A stretch of 64,000 nucleotides of DNA, taken from the NCBI GenBank assembly GCA_026874595.1, contig CM049306.1:17505019-17569018 (forward strand), written 5' to 3'. A program made the position numbers and the translations under genes. Below, piece after piece: positions 1-12,100 of this stretch. Position 1 is the first letter of the stretch, and the number at the start of each line of letters is the position of its first letter. The notes beneath the pieces were generated by a model, which saw only the letters and a list, made by a program, of their open reading frames with translations, was not told the origin of the DNA and searched no databases. Source of the DNA: Sipunculus nudus. Taxonomy: Eukaryota; Annelida; Sipuncula; Golfingiida; Sipunculidae.

Positions 1-1083
1 TAGAAGACCATATCAACAGTTTTATTCAACAAATACCGGTATGATTCCAGGAAATATGTTCCTGCAAAAGGCTATAAAAATTGGCAGGGTGAGGGAAGGA
101 AGGAATTTTTCACCTAAAGATCCTTGTAAGCCGGCCGTAATTTAAACATAACAAACTTTAAGAACTTGTTGTGAGTGGATTTTGATCAACTGGTACCCAA
201 CACGATCCCCTACTAACGCCCGCTTTTTTCCAGTGCCAAAAGCGATAATATAAGAGTGAGGTCCCTGTCTAAATCTTGTGGCAAAGGACTGTGGGACACT
301 CCATACAATCATGACGACTTCTTCTCTATGTAAACATAAGTGCTCTTGGTAAAATTATGGATGTGTAGGGCAATTGAACATTACATCGGTGCAACAACCT
401 TTCAGAAGTTTTTGTATATCCAAAGGTAACAAAAAGGTAATTATTCTATGTTGAAACTGCCTAAAAAGTCACTTATACAATCCAAAGGGTCCCCCTGTTT
501 GGAACCATGCACAGTTTTCACAGTAGTTACGAACTCAAGACGTTGATGGAGAGCAGCAGAGCAAATCAGAATAAAGCATCTTTGGAGGAGACAAATCCAT
601 TAGCAGTAGCAGATTCAGATATTCTGTAAGAACAGCTGCTTATGCTCTACTTAGTTAATAAAAGTTTCATTGATTTACATATTTATATCACTGAATGTAA
701 TCTGGTAAAGTTGTTATGCAAAATACTGGAAAATGTTCTCGTAGTTCTTATTATAATTTGAGGATTTTGATGTGGTCAAAAAAAGCATTAATATACATGC
801 TCCTATGCCAGGAAACTCTCTGCAGGAAGCGTCCTGCCTGGACACTGTGCTCAGAGTACCTTCATGTTGCATCTCCAAACTCTTATTAACACTGGCAGGT
901 TTATTTTTCCCAGTTTTCAAATTTGCTTGTGGGACTGACGTTTTGCATATGCACTAAAACCCATCTCTGTAAAACCAGTTGCAAATCATAATTATGGTTA
1001 CAGCTCATGAAAATTAATTCCTGAAATATATGCCCTACTCTTCTTTGTGAAGTAAACTTTTTTAGATTTATATTAGGGATGGG

Positions 1084-1200
1084 GTAATAGTAATATGTAA
1101 TAGTAATAATAATAGAAAATTACAGGTTTTCAAAGTGATAGTAATAGTAAAAGTAATAGACAATGGGTTTTACCTGTAATAGTAATAGTAATAGAACCCT
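1084..1200. repeat. degenerate (TAATAG)n tract inside a probable MITE
   Basis: Runs of TAATAG/TAATAGTAA with interruptions. They are flanked by TTAGGGATGGGG on the left (1074) and AGAACCCTAA and CAACCCTTGA on the right. TAGGG/CCCTA ends around a GTAATAG core suggest a hAT-like non-autonomous element, but I could not fix a target-site duplication. Confidence 0.55.
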
Positions 1201-1948
1201 AATTAAAAGAATAATAGCTATTACTTTAACTATAACAACCCTTGATTAGAACAGGTTAGGGATGAAGCGTTTGTTTGATAATATTGAAACACAGGAAAAG
1301 GCTGTAGTTGTAGTGTGGTTAGTTCATGCTAGTTGCTGTCATGGTCCAGTGGGCACAGGGCATCAGGCACTGACTTGAGATGATAACCAATTAGATAAAC
1401 CCTGGGTTTATCTTGTTTATAAGTTGAAACTGCAAGTACAATGGCAATGGGTCTTGAAACAGTGTCGTTCACAAGATCGGGTTCGGTTCTCGAATGGCAT
1501 GGCTGGGTTTCCGCTGCTGGGATTGGTGGAGGGAATGTAGGTTGCTTCTGGCTTTGAGGCTCTGGATGCTGTAGCTTTCCTGAAAGATCACCGACTTAGG
1601 ATGGACAGTGGCAGCCTTTGTGGCTCCCTGCTTGGCTTGGTGTGGCATTGTGGCTGTTGGCTCAGAGAACATGCTTAAGGAGCACACAGGGCTGAGGTCT
1701 TGACTGCAGCAACCTGTAGCTGCTCGCAAGTTATTGTCAGCTCAGGCTAGACAGTACTGCTACAGTGCTGCTGATGTTTGGTTACTTCAGAAGTAGTCTG
1801 ATTGTCTTAATCTTTGATAAGATAATTAGTGGTGCCACAGACAGTAAATGAGGTCAATTTTGTACTAATCATGGGGTATTGCAGTCTAAGTACTATGGCT
1901 TGAACAAATCTAGTTGACTTTGTTTGAAAATCTGTTTATCATGTGTAA

Positions 1949-2067
1949 TAAACACCTACTCAAGATACATTAAAAATACTTATCCAATGACATATAAGAA
2001 ATTTGTGTAAACACCTACTCAAGATACATTAAAAAATACTTATCCAATGAGATATTAGAAATTTGTT
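1949..2067. repeat. two-copy 59-bp tandem duplication
   Basis: TAAACACCTACTCAAGATAC starts at 1949 and again at 2008. The two copies differ by one inserted A and a few substitutions, so the duplication is recent. Confidence 0.9.
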
Positions 2068-2697
2068 GTATACACAAAATCCTTGCAATTCCTGTGTTTT
2101 GATTAACATGAAAAGGTTGAATTTGAAAGCTACAAGCGAGGACTATTTGCACATTGTTTGTCCTATAATTAAAAAATATACAAATATAGATATATATTAC
2201 TTGGATTATGCTACGTTGAACAGGAAGTTATCGTATTTCATGACACTAAATTGCACCAAACATTTCTTTAATATTTTTGTGTTTCAGGATTATTCAGAAC
2301 TTAGTCTTTTTTAACTGTTCTTAGCATGGAGTTGTTTATTTAATTTTCTGTTGAAGGTTGTGTGAAATGTATAATTAAATGTAAAAGAGTCTTTAACTAT
2401 TCTGAATATGAATCTACCAGAAATGGGTTTTATGTTGTACTGATCCCAAACTAGCTAGACATAATCCTGAACTTTAATCTAAGCAAAATTTTGAGCATTA
2501 ATTGCTATAGAGAAACCTCATATATAAAAAAAGGATTTAAATCTATTTAATTTCCATTTTTAATTAAGGACAAAAATTACAAGAATTACAATTAAAATAG
2601 AAGAACAAATTAAAGTTTTACCAACAGGGAATGTGGGTGTGGTAATGTAGAGGGCAAGGTCAGCATATGTAAATATCACATTTAAAAGTTAAGTCAT

Positions 2698-2829
2698 AGT
2701 GATAGTAATAGCAAAAGAAGCCAAGTAAAAGTAATAGTAATAGATGAAAAAATGTTATAGTAATAGTAATAGTAATAGTAATAGATCGATTAAGAAGTAA
2801 TAGTAATAGTAATAGAACCATTGTAATAG
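2698..2829. repeat. second degenerate (TAATAG)n tract
   Basis: Same hexamer as at 1084, followed by GTAATAGGACCCAACCCTGA. Probably another copy of the same element, with an unclear left end. Confidence 0.55.
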
Positions 2830-2956
2830 GACCCAACCCTGATTTATGTATTTATATTATTCAATGTATTTTGGTGATGCACATTACAAAAAAAAGTTCT
2901 GTTACATGTGAGTTAATTCCTGAACTCTGTGTTGAAAGTACATTGTTTTTACACAG

Positions 2957-3101
2957 GGCTTGACAGAAGATGACGAGAGTTTTGTCATTGAGGTCTTCTC
3001 AGGATGTGTACGGTTCAGATCAGTCCTGCATGTGGTAATGAACGGATTCTTTGCTCGCGATGGGAGGAACATTCTCCGTTCTGAAGGACACTTATACCAA
3101 G
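2957..3101 (+). CDS. CFAP99: CFAP99 exon, first one inside the window
   Basis: 145 bp, starting in phase 0 after TTTTTACACAG. It encodes GLTEDDESFVIEVFSGCVRF, then a segment containing VVMNGFFARDG and NILRSEGHLYQ. The donor is GTTGTT, a weak match. It ends one base into a Val codon that is completed by the exon at 6665. Confidence 0.85.
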
Positions 3102-6100
3102 GTTGTTCATAAATCTCACTTGCTAATCCAGATAATGTTTCAACTGTCAAATAATATCTCATAACAGCCATTAAAATTCATGTTCAGAATGTTGTTTTTC
3201 TACAGTTACTAGTTATAACCATTTTTAACTCAGCTGACTGAAAGTCATCTGAGCTTTATCAATCACTCTTTGTCTGGCGTCCAGACTTCTGTCCATCCGT
3301 CTGTCTGTCTGTCAGTCCGTTAACCATGCACTAATCTTACCGCTGGACCTTGAATCTTCCAACTTGACATTCAAGGAGGTAAATCTCCTTGGAAATCTGA
3401 AATAAGGTCTCTGTTACCCATATCCTCTGAGCTATAGGGGCTCAGAAGTATCTCCCAGAATAATTAAAAATTTGATACAAAAGCTCCAGTATCTGAACAA
3501 CTAATACATTGATCACCATGATTCTTTGCATGCATATTGAGCATGGAGTGTTCCATCAGTTCCTGCAGACTGGTGGTGCCACCTGTATTTTTTTGAATGT
3601 ATATGCATTTTTTTTTCTCTATTTTTATGACCTACAAATATGTGGTTGTCTGTTAACCAGACACAAATAGTAAACATTAGACCTAGAATCTTCTCACTTG
3701 AGATCCAGGGAGGTCCATCAAAAAATCTCCTTGGAAACCTCAATTTAGGTCTCTGTTACCCATATCTTTTGAGCTATGGGGTACAGAAGTACCTACCAGA
3801 ATAATTTTAACAAATTTGATACAAAAGCTCCAGTATCTGAACTAATACATTGATCACCATGATTCTTTGCATGCATATTCATCATGGAGTGTTTTGTCAC
3901 ATCCTGCAGACTGGTGGTGCCACCTGGATTTTTTTTCACATTTTTACACATTTTTTCTCTATTTTTGAGACCTTCAATGATGTGGTTGTCTGTTAACATG
4001 GCACAAATCTTAACCATTGGACCTAGAATCTTCTTACTTGACATCAGGGAGGTTCATTAAAAAATATCCTTGGAAACCATATCCTCTGAGCTATGCTTCA
4101 GTTGAATAAGGATACCACCTACAAAATTTGGCATATAGATGATAAAATTCCTTTTGTTAATGTCTTCCTAGTCTGCTGAACGTTATGACCCCTGGGTCAC
4201 TTGTTATATACTGTAATTAGTGTCACAGTAACATGTAAACCATTTTTTAAAGTATTAGCTTGAACATTATGCAAGGCTTTAACGATTTCCTGATTTAATT
4301 TGATTGCAATGAAATAAATGCAAATCTCAATACCTCTTTATTAATTATATGTCACAAAAACAGCTTGCCTGTTGAAAAGTAACATTAATACAAATGTGTA
4401 CGTGTGTATTTGGTATACTCCATAACATGTTTGTATAGTAATTTTCTTATTGATCAGTGTTTTGTTTCAATATTTGATTTATCATGTACTTTAATAAATA
4501 TAATGACTGGTTTCATAATTTGATGTGCCCAGTTACCAATGGACGGTGGTTTGTACAGTTTGTGTAGTGTATGAAATATTACAACATTTTGATCTGAATG
4601 TTCTTCACAAAACTGCAGACACTTGACTGCATATGCATTGATGAAGCATTTGCCATATAGGACACGTATCCATATGATGGTATGGTCAAGGAAATGCATT
4701 CAAGTGGCCTCAGAGTATTGTCTAGACTTTTGGTAATTTTTCTAGTAATTTGGCCATCATTGTTTTGTAAGAGTGGCCTACATTACCTTGGTTCCCTTCC
4801 TTTTCAACACTATTAAAAATAAACATTTTTTTCTACAGTTTTATACCTGAATATATGTGTGTATGAACATCTATAAAACCATATTTGTGCATGTTTTTAG
4901 GGAAGCATGATAGAATTTATATCTCTCATTCATACATACATACATACATATATATATTTATATATATGTATCCTCTGTGATTCCATAAATTGGACAATTT
5001 ACTCATAAAACACTTGTACTAATTAAGAACATCAGCATTATATCAAGAGAAGGAAAATTGAAAATTTGTTGGTTTTAAATATCTGCCATGTGCATTTACT
5101 CGTTTCTTCAATTTGTAGACTGAAATTATTATTTCTATCATATGAATTGTTGGTACTATTCCTTTGGTTGATTACTGTAGATTGCTTGCAGGGATCAATG
5201 GGTTTAAATAGAATCCACCAAATGAAACTTAGTTGATGTCTGTGTAGACCTTTAAACTAATATGTTTTTCTTATCCAGCATGGAGTTAACATTAACATCA
5301 CATGTCCTGATTCTCAGCATTATACATGCAAGTTCTTAGTAAAACAGTACATATATGTAAAAGATGCAAGTGCTTAGCTGGCAAAACAGTGCACATTTAA
5401 TGTGGAGGTGCTTATCTGAACAAATGGAACATCTTAATGTGTTGGTACTTAGCCAGGAAAATATTGCATATTTAATATGCAGGTGCTTAGCTAGCAAAAC
5501 AGTGCATATTTAAAATATGCAGGTTCTTAGCTAGATAAATAGTGCATATTTAATATGCAGGTGCAAATAGTAAATGTTTATCAAAACAGTACCCAGAAAA
5601 CTGCGAAGAGGCAAGGTGATTCCTTATTTTCACTGACACCTACAGTTAGTATCAGCACATTCCACAGTCAACATGCAGATATATACTGTAAAGAGTCAGC
5701 GCACCTTGTTTTCACTCTTTTAAATGACTGATTTTTTCAAACATTTATTGACTCAGTCCATACATCAGATATTTTTAAACATGGATGTATCATGATCACA
5801 TGCACTGACAAGTAGAAGTAAAATAGATAGTTTCCATATGGAATTGAAAATTATGAAATCCTATAAGACTACAGCAGTCATTTGTAGCAGCTAGGCCAAA
5901 ATAAAAAAAAGTATGGTTCTCAGGCACTTTTTTTCATAAATCAATGCGGGCGGGCTGGTTTTTTATATTTGATTTTTTGGTATGTTTCAATAAAAATGTC
6001 AAATGATAAGGGAAAAGCATGATAATAACAGATTTATTTTGCTAAACAAGTAAAAGCACTACATAACAAAGGAAATTGTATGATTTTATCCTCTTGAAAG

Positions 6101-9100
6101 AAATGTCAGAGCGGCTGCAGCTCATAATTGGTAAGTTTCTATTAAAAATCAAAATAAAAACTTTTGATGCAGGGGTTTAAAATGGATGCGGGCGGTGCCT
6201 GAGAACCATACCTTTTAATTTTTTTGGCCCTATACATGTTGTTTTTTTATCACATTTAACAGAAAACATGGCCAATGCAGCACTTTAATTTTAAACCATT
6301 ACCCAGCTTATAAGCATTATAGCAATAAGCTTTTTGCTCCCCTGCCATCTTGTGATAGATGCCACAAAAAATGAAAGCCATATGTGATAGCCTAGGTAAT
6401 TCATGCACTTCTTCTTGTGACTACTTTCTTGTTAATTTTAAATTAATCAGTCCTGTGCCACATTTAATGTACAGTATGGTAATCAGTAATAATATACTGT
6501 CAACCAGATGGACATTTAATTTATCAATATGTGGTTTTATAGTGAGTCTGATACCCTGATCTGAAATGTCCATGCACAATATACAACATTTTTTTACTAA
6601 AATGAATGTGTCAATATAATTATCACAAGAATTGTTTAAAAATTTGTATTTTATTCACTTGCAGTGTTTTGCTACCTGGCGCTTTTCCGACTTGAAGAAC
6701 TGGGGATGGGCCACTTCAGGCGCTTTGTTCGAACACAAGATATCAACAAAATGTATCTTGTAAGTTGACATTTTCAGTATTTAATTAGCATTGATTTGAT
6801 AGGGTGAAATGTAACCCAATTTTGACTATATTGGACTTTGAAGTTCAACATCTAAGCACAGTTAAGCTGCATGCATGAACTCTGGTAACTTGATGGCTTC
6901 AGTCTGTGGTGGTGTCACAATAAGTGAAATAAGATCACCTTGAAATCTGAAGGGATCAACATACATTCAATATCATATATATGTTTTCATCTTCATTGAT
7001 TAGAAAGTGCCACCTACAGGCCACAACATGAATTTCCACAGAGACACTCGGTGGTACAAATGAAATGTGTTATTAATGTATCACATTATTACAGAAAACA
7101 AATGCATTTTCAGGCAGATAAAAAGACTCTGTTTACCTGTTTACAGTTGGCCAATATTAAGATCCATAACCATGCATATCCAATATATATGTAAACCTGT
7201 ATTAATAGTGGCAGTGTTGTTGTTTCAGAACTTGAGTATTGTCGTTTTAACTTGCACAGATTGTGAAATCAAGGGCTACAATATTTTCAGGAAGATTTCC
7301 TCATTTATTAAATCATTTGTAACAGTCATAAGAGCCTTCATACAATGAGCAATACTATCCCTGTCTTACATTGTATTATAGATTCTCACACTTATGCAAG
7401 TAATTCTGCACACATGAAAATCTACTTTGCCAGTTATATATGTATTTCAGATTAAAGATGATCCATTCTGATAAACTGAACCATTATCATTTAGTATCTG
7501 TCAGGAACAAATTAATGCAGGCAGTTCATGCAGTGGCTTAGTGTTTATCCCTTTTATTTTTATACAGGTACTCGTGTTTGTGTTACAGGTGTACTTGTAT
7601 AAATCTATAAACTAAGCCTGTCTTAGGTCTATATTGGTGGTTTTGTTTAGGTTTAAAGAGATGTTGTTGTCTGTCTTCAGTTCCTCAGATTTTTAACGGA
7701 CGACAAAAATATACGAACATGGATGAAGGATGAGTGGGGCAAGCTGTACGAACATTCCTTTGTTCAAACAACATTACTGTCTCCAATACTAAGGTAACCA
7801 TCACAGTTTTGAATTTCTTGCCATTCAGCCGAAATTTACAAGAAATCACTGTACATGTCCTTCAATAAAAAAAATTACTATTACCAATACTAGAGACAGT
7901 GCTGTCATGTTTAATTACTCATACTTTAGCAAAATATATAACAAAATATTGTTTATCCAATCATAAGAACAGACATCCTGTCAAAAACCAAATCAGATTT
8001 TAACTAAACATTCAGTGCTGACCCCTGTTAGTAATTGGATAAACTACTTTAGTATATGTATTTATCTTGCCAAGAGAAAATACTGTTTAAAAGGTGTGTA
8101 CAGTTAAAGATATAAACCTTGTGTTTTTATCAGTTTCAGTCATGATACTGTTTTTCCTTATCTGTCATTTTTTACTCTAGTATATCAGTGCATGATAAAA
8201 TCAGTAGCTGGTGAAATGAAATGCTCTTGCAGGTTTATATACAAATTTAAATTAAACAGTAGTACCCTTTAGTGGATAGTCATGTTCTTTACAGTTTATT
8301 GATTGGTGTCTTCTCCTATTCTAGATGGCAACCAGAGCTTCAGGAATTTATCTCAGAGCTGAAAGAAAAGATTGACAACAAGCTAAAGCCAAAGAAAAAG
8401 GAATTGCCATCAACAGGTAAGAAGTGAATTTCATGTGGATGAACTTACAGGAGCCTTGCCAAAGGTTATGGTGACCGGATGTTTAAGCTATAGCTGTTCT
8501 GATTCTGAATTTATTTGGCCAAAATTTTGACAGCAGCAGGTATTTCAGCCTTGTCAATCTTTTGAAGGATTATCAAACACCTAATAATTGACTGAGAATA
8601 CACAAAACCAGAAAATATCAAGACAGGTCACCTTCTTTACATTGACTTCCTCATTCAGTTGTCAGTTTTGTTTACCCAGGCATAAAGGTTCTTCTATATT
8701 TTCATCAACAGGTGGAGATTGGGATGTTAATAACCTGAATGCCCCTGTTTGCAGGAATAAATGAGGGAAAATCTACTTTATTTTTATGTATAAATCTTGC
8801 TGTGATACTGCATTACAAAAACCAAGATGGAACAGTAGTTTGTATCAATGTTTATCTTTAACCAAACAACCAAGTATATTTTCCAACATTTGGACTCTGT
8901 TGAGACCAGAATTTGAACCGATCCCCACTGGGTTATTCGGCATCTTCATAAGTACAGCTGAGTTTCAAGCTGGCCATATTGTGTGCAGTTCAGACTGTAA
9001 ATTTTTTAACAGAACTTGTCTTGTGTACAATATTTTTTGGAAAATAGTTTAAAATGAAGTAAAGTCCTCAAGTGTATTTTTTTATGAAAAATATAGTAAA

Positions 9101-12100
9101 GAACAATAAGTTTTAAGTAATTTTAATCCATCATACGTTTCCTCTCCTAGATCTTTTAATCAAGTTGCATATCTGATATTTTTCTGTTTTTTATTCTCAG
9201 CTGCGATTAAAGCCTTTCAACGTGAACAAAGTTCAGGTGCTTTTTATGTGTAAAACTTAGTTGCAGATTTATGCTTTTCTTGTACGCATGGCATGTTCAG
9301 CTCATGAAACAATTGAAAGTGCAGTTAAGCTTGTTCACAAGCCTCTTTAGCTGATGGATATTGTTTATGTGTATACACCTACTTCTGTATTTTAGGTTTA
9401 TAGAGTCACATGTATATATCAGTTATCAGACATTCACTGTCAAGATACTTCAGCACAGTGCACATAGCTCGCATAAGTACTGGAGCACTAGAATTTTTAA
9501 AAGTGGTGGGCCAAAATGTGGTTAGCACCAGCCCCTTTTGGCTGATATATTCTTAACCAGTTCTGATCCTGATCATTTCACTGGATTTAAAGCCCTGGTG
9601 CTTATAAGGAAATAGTCAAAAGCACATTTTGATTAAAGAACTGTTTGTGTTCATGCTTTCAATGGCTCTGAACTTGTGAATCTATGCTTAGCATGTCATA
9701 TTGTCATTAATGAAGTGCATGTGACTTGATAATCCCACACACAACATGCTCACAGCCAGTCAAGGTAATACACTTGCAAAGTGCTAGTAGTTATTCTCTG
9801 TGTACATTAGTGCCTGCCATAACAGGCAGCTCAGTAGATATTAACTAGTCAGGTTATCAGTTTTATAATACAGCGGCTCAAATTTTGTGTGATATGTTCA
9901 CGTGTCGTCGTTTTTGTACAAAAATTAATTTTATTTGATGTATCCAGTAATAGACTGTATTATGTCAACTTTATCTTCACAAAGGTTCAGCAGATAAAAT
10001 TATAGGTTTTGTTACTTTTCAGTTGTAAAATGTACCCAGTGGCATTTTGCATTTGCAGCTGTGGATTGCTTTAGTTTTTTTTTTCTTGTACTAGGATTTT
10101 AGTATCAACAACCTAACTATAACTGAGAATTCACTTTTTTTAAACAAATTTTTATATAAATTGTGAAACGCTTTATGGTGAAATAAGTCATACTGAGATC
10201 AAGGCATATTTAGGTGGAGAGTATATTATTGGAGTGATTCATTGGATATATCAGTGACTTTTTGTTTTTCTTCAAAATTTATAAATTTGTTTTTTTTTGT
10301 GTGTTATATGACACTATTCTATGTTATGTGATATACTGAGTATTATTGAAGATTAAGCACATGTAAAATTAATAACCTTAGCAAAATCTTTTAATCAGGT
10401 TTTTAGACGGGACACATTGAAGTATCCAATGGCCAACCAGTGAACCTAATCTCCATTTAAAATCAACCCAAAAGGTGTTTCAAGTTCTTGCTAGACCCCA
10501 TACAGTATAAATGATTTTAAACCAAGTACAGAGTTCTTTCTAATGACATATATATATATTTATAAAATTTACATTAATTTTTAGCTCAGCTGACTGAGGT
10601 ATAGGAATGGGGCTTTGTCCATCGTTCATCTGGTTGTCTGTTAGCAGGGCACAAATCGTAACTGCTGGTCCTAGAAACTTCTAAATAGACATCCAGGGAG
10701 GTCAATAAAAAAATCTACTTGGAAACCTGAAATTAGGTCACTGGGACCTATATCCTCCCAAGCTATTGAGCTTGAAAGTACCCCCCCCCCCAAAAAAAAA
10801 AAAATAATCAAAAGTTTGATACAAAACCTCCAATATCTTGATAATTAATGCATGGATTGTCATGAATCTTCCCTTGAATATTGACCATGACTAGTTTTGT
10901 CTGTTCCCAAAAAGTGGTGGCACCACCTGTATTTTTTCTTATTTTAACGAATATTTTTCTATTTATTTTTTAACATAAAATGACAACAATCATGTCAGTT
11001 CTCAGCTGTAATTACATCTAGTGTCCCAAAACCTGGTGTGTTTATTGATTACACATGGCTTACTTGCCCAAAGAGAGGAAATCTGGTGATTTTGAGGTTA
11101 CCTCATCAGAGGTCAAGGTCACTGGACCCACCTTTTTTGAAAAGAGTGTTACAATAATCTAAATGCTGCAAGTTCAAGGAAAATAAATTCTCAGATTATT
11201 TGGTCACAAGGTCATTGGTTAAGGTCACAGGGCTGTCAATCTGGAAAATTTCTTAAAAATGTAGACAAATTTAGCTGAGCGTCGAGACCCATGGGTCTGT
11301 AGTCTTATGTTACTTTAATGTATATTTTTTTTAATTTGATTTTTCAATAGTATACCATTTCAAGCACCAAGTAACAGCAAGTCACTTTGAGTAGGCTAAT
11401 ATTAAACTTTTTGTTTTTCTTGTACCAGAATGCTATGTTTTTTCTGACTTAGAATTGGATTTTAAAATTTTGATTCATTAAAAAAATGTTCTTAAAAATA
11501 AATATAATAAAAATATATCATAAAATGTCACATGAATAAAAATGAATGTTAGTTTTATAAAAATATATATACCATCAGAAAGAAATCTCAGTCATTATTA
11601 TATACTGTATGAGTCTAATATTAGATTTAAATAACTTGGGTCCATTTTGAATGAAAGGGTTATTACCGGTACCTTAGGTAGTACTTTTGTCTTGCAACTG
11701 GTACCACTGGACTATGACAAATCACTGGCTTAAAAAATTTCACATATTTTTATTTTTTTAACTGGATGTTGTGAAGAACAGTAAATTAATATACATTTAT
11801 GGCATGCTGCTAATTTCAGAAATTAAAGCATTTAACCTGACCAAGCCTCGACCACGCAGTGTACCTATGCCAGAACCTGTAAGTAATATTTCCATAAACT
11901 TTGTGAAAGTTTTAAATTAAAAAAATTATATTTCTCTTGAATAACTAGATATTCCCTTGATTATTTCTATGTAAAATATTGAGAAGATTATTTGTACAAT
12001 GTTAAATCTTCTGATAAAGATAATTTCAATGTCTAATCTGAAATAACTGGTAAAATAGTATTTAACAAAGGTGAGTAGGCCTATTATTTTAATAAAATCA

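Larger units (their letters stand above)
1..2956. other. upstream intron of CFAP99, no coding exon seen
   Basis: The next exon starts in mid-protein, so this is most likely intron. I see no exon with a matching phase-0 donor and no convincing open frame. It contains two TAATAG-repeat tracts and a 59-bp tandem duplication. A minus-strand AATAAA at about 20-25 hints at a 3' end of something antisense, without further support. Confidence 0.5.

Noticed and set aside
20-25. Minus-strand AATAAA at the left window edge as the 3' end of another gene
   Set aside because: No coding exon on the minus strand is seen in the next kilobases, and a lone hexamer is common in AT-rich DNA.
541-640. Short plus-strand frame (MESSRANQNKASLEE...) with a GTAAGA-like end as CFAP99 exon 1
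   Set aside because: Residues do not resemble the expected helical N-terminus and the donor phase does not fit the phase-0 start of the exon at 2957.
1469-1729. 86-codon minus-strand frame in a slightly GC-richer patch
   Set aside because: No domain or splice context recognised. It could be a decayed repeat, but there is no support for a gene.
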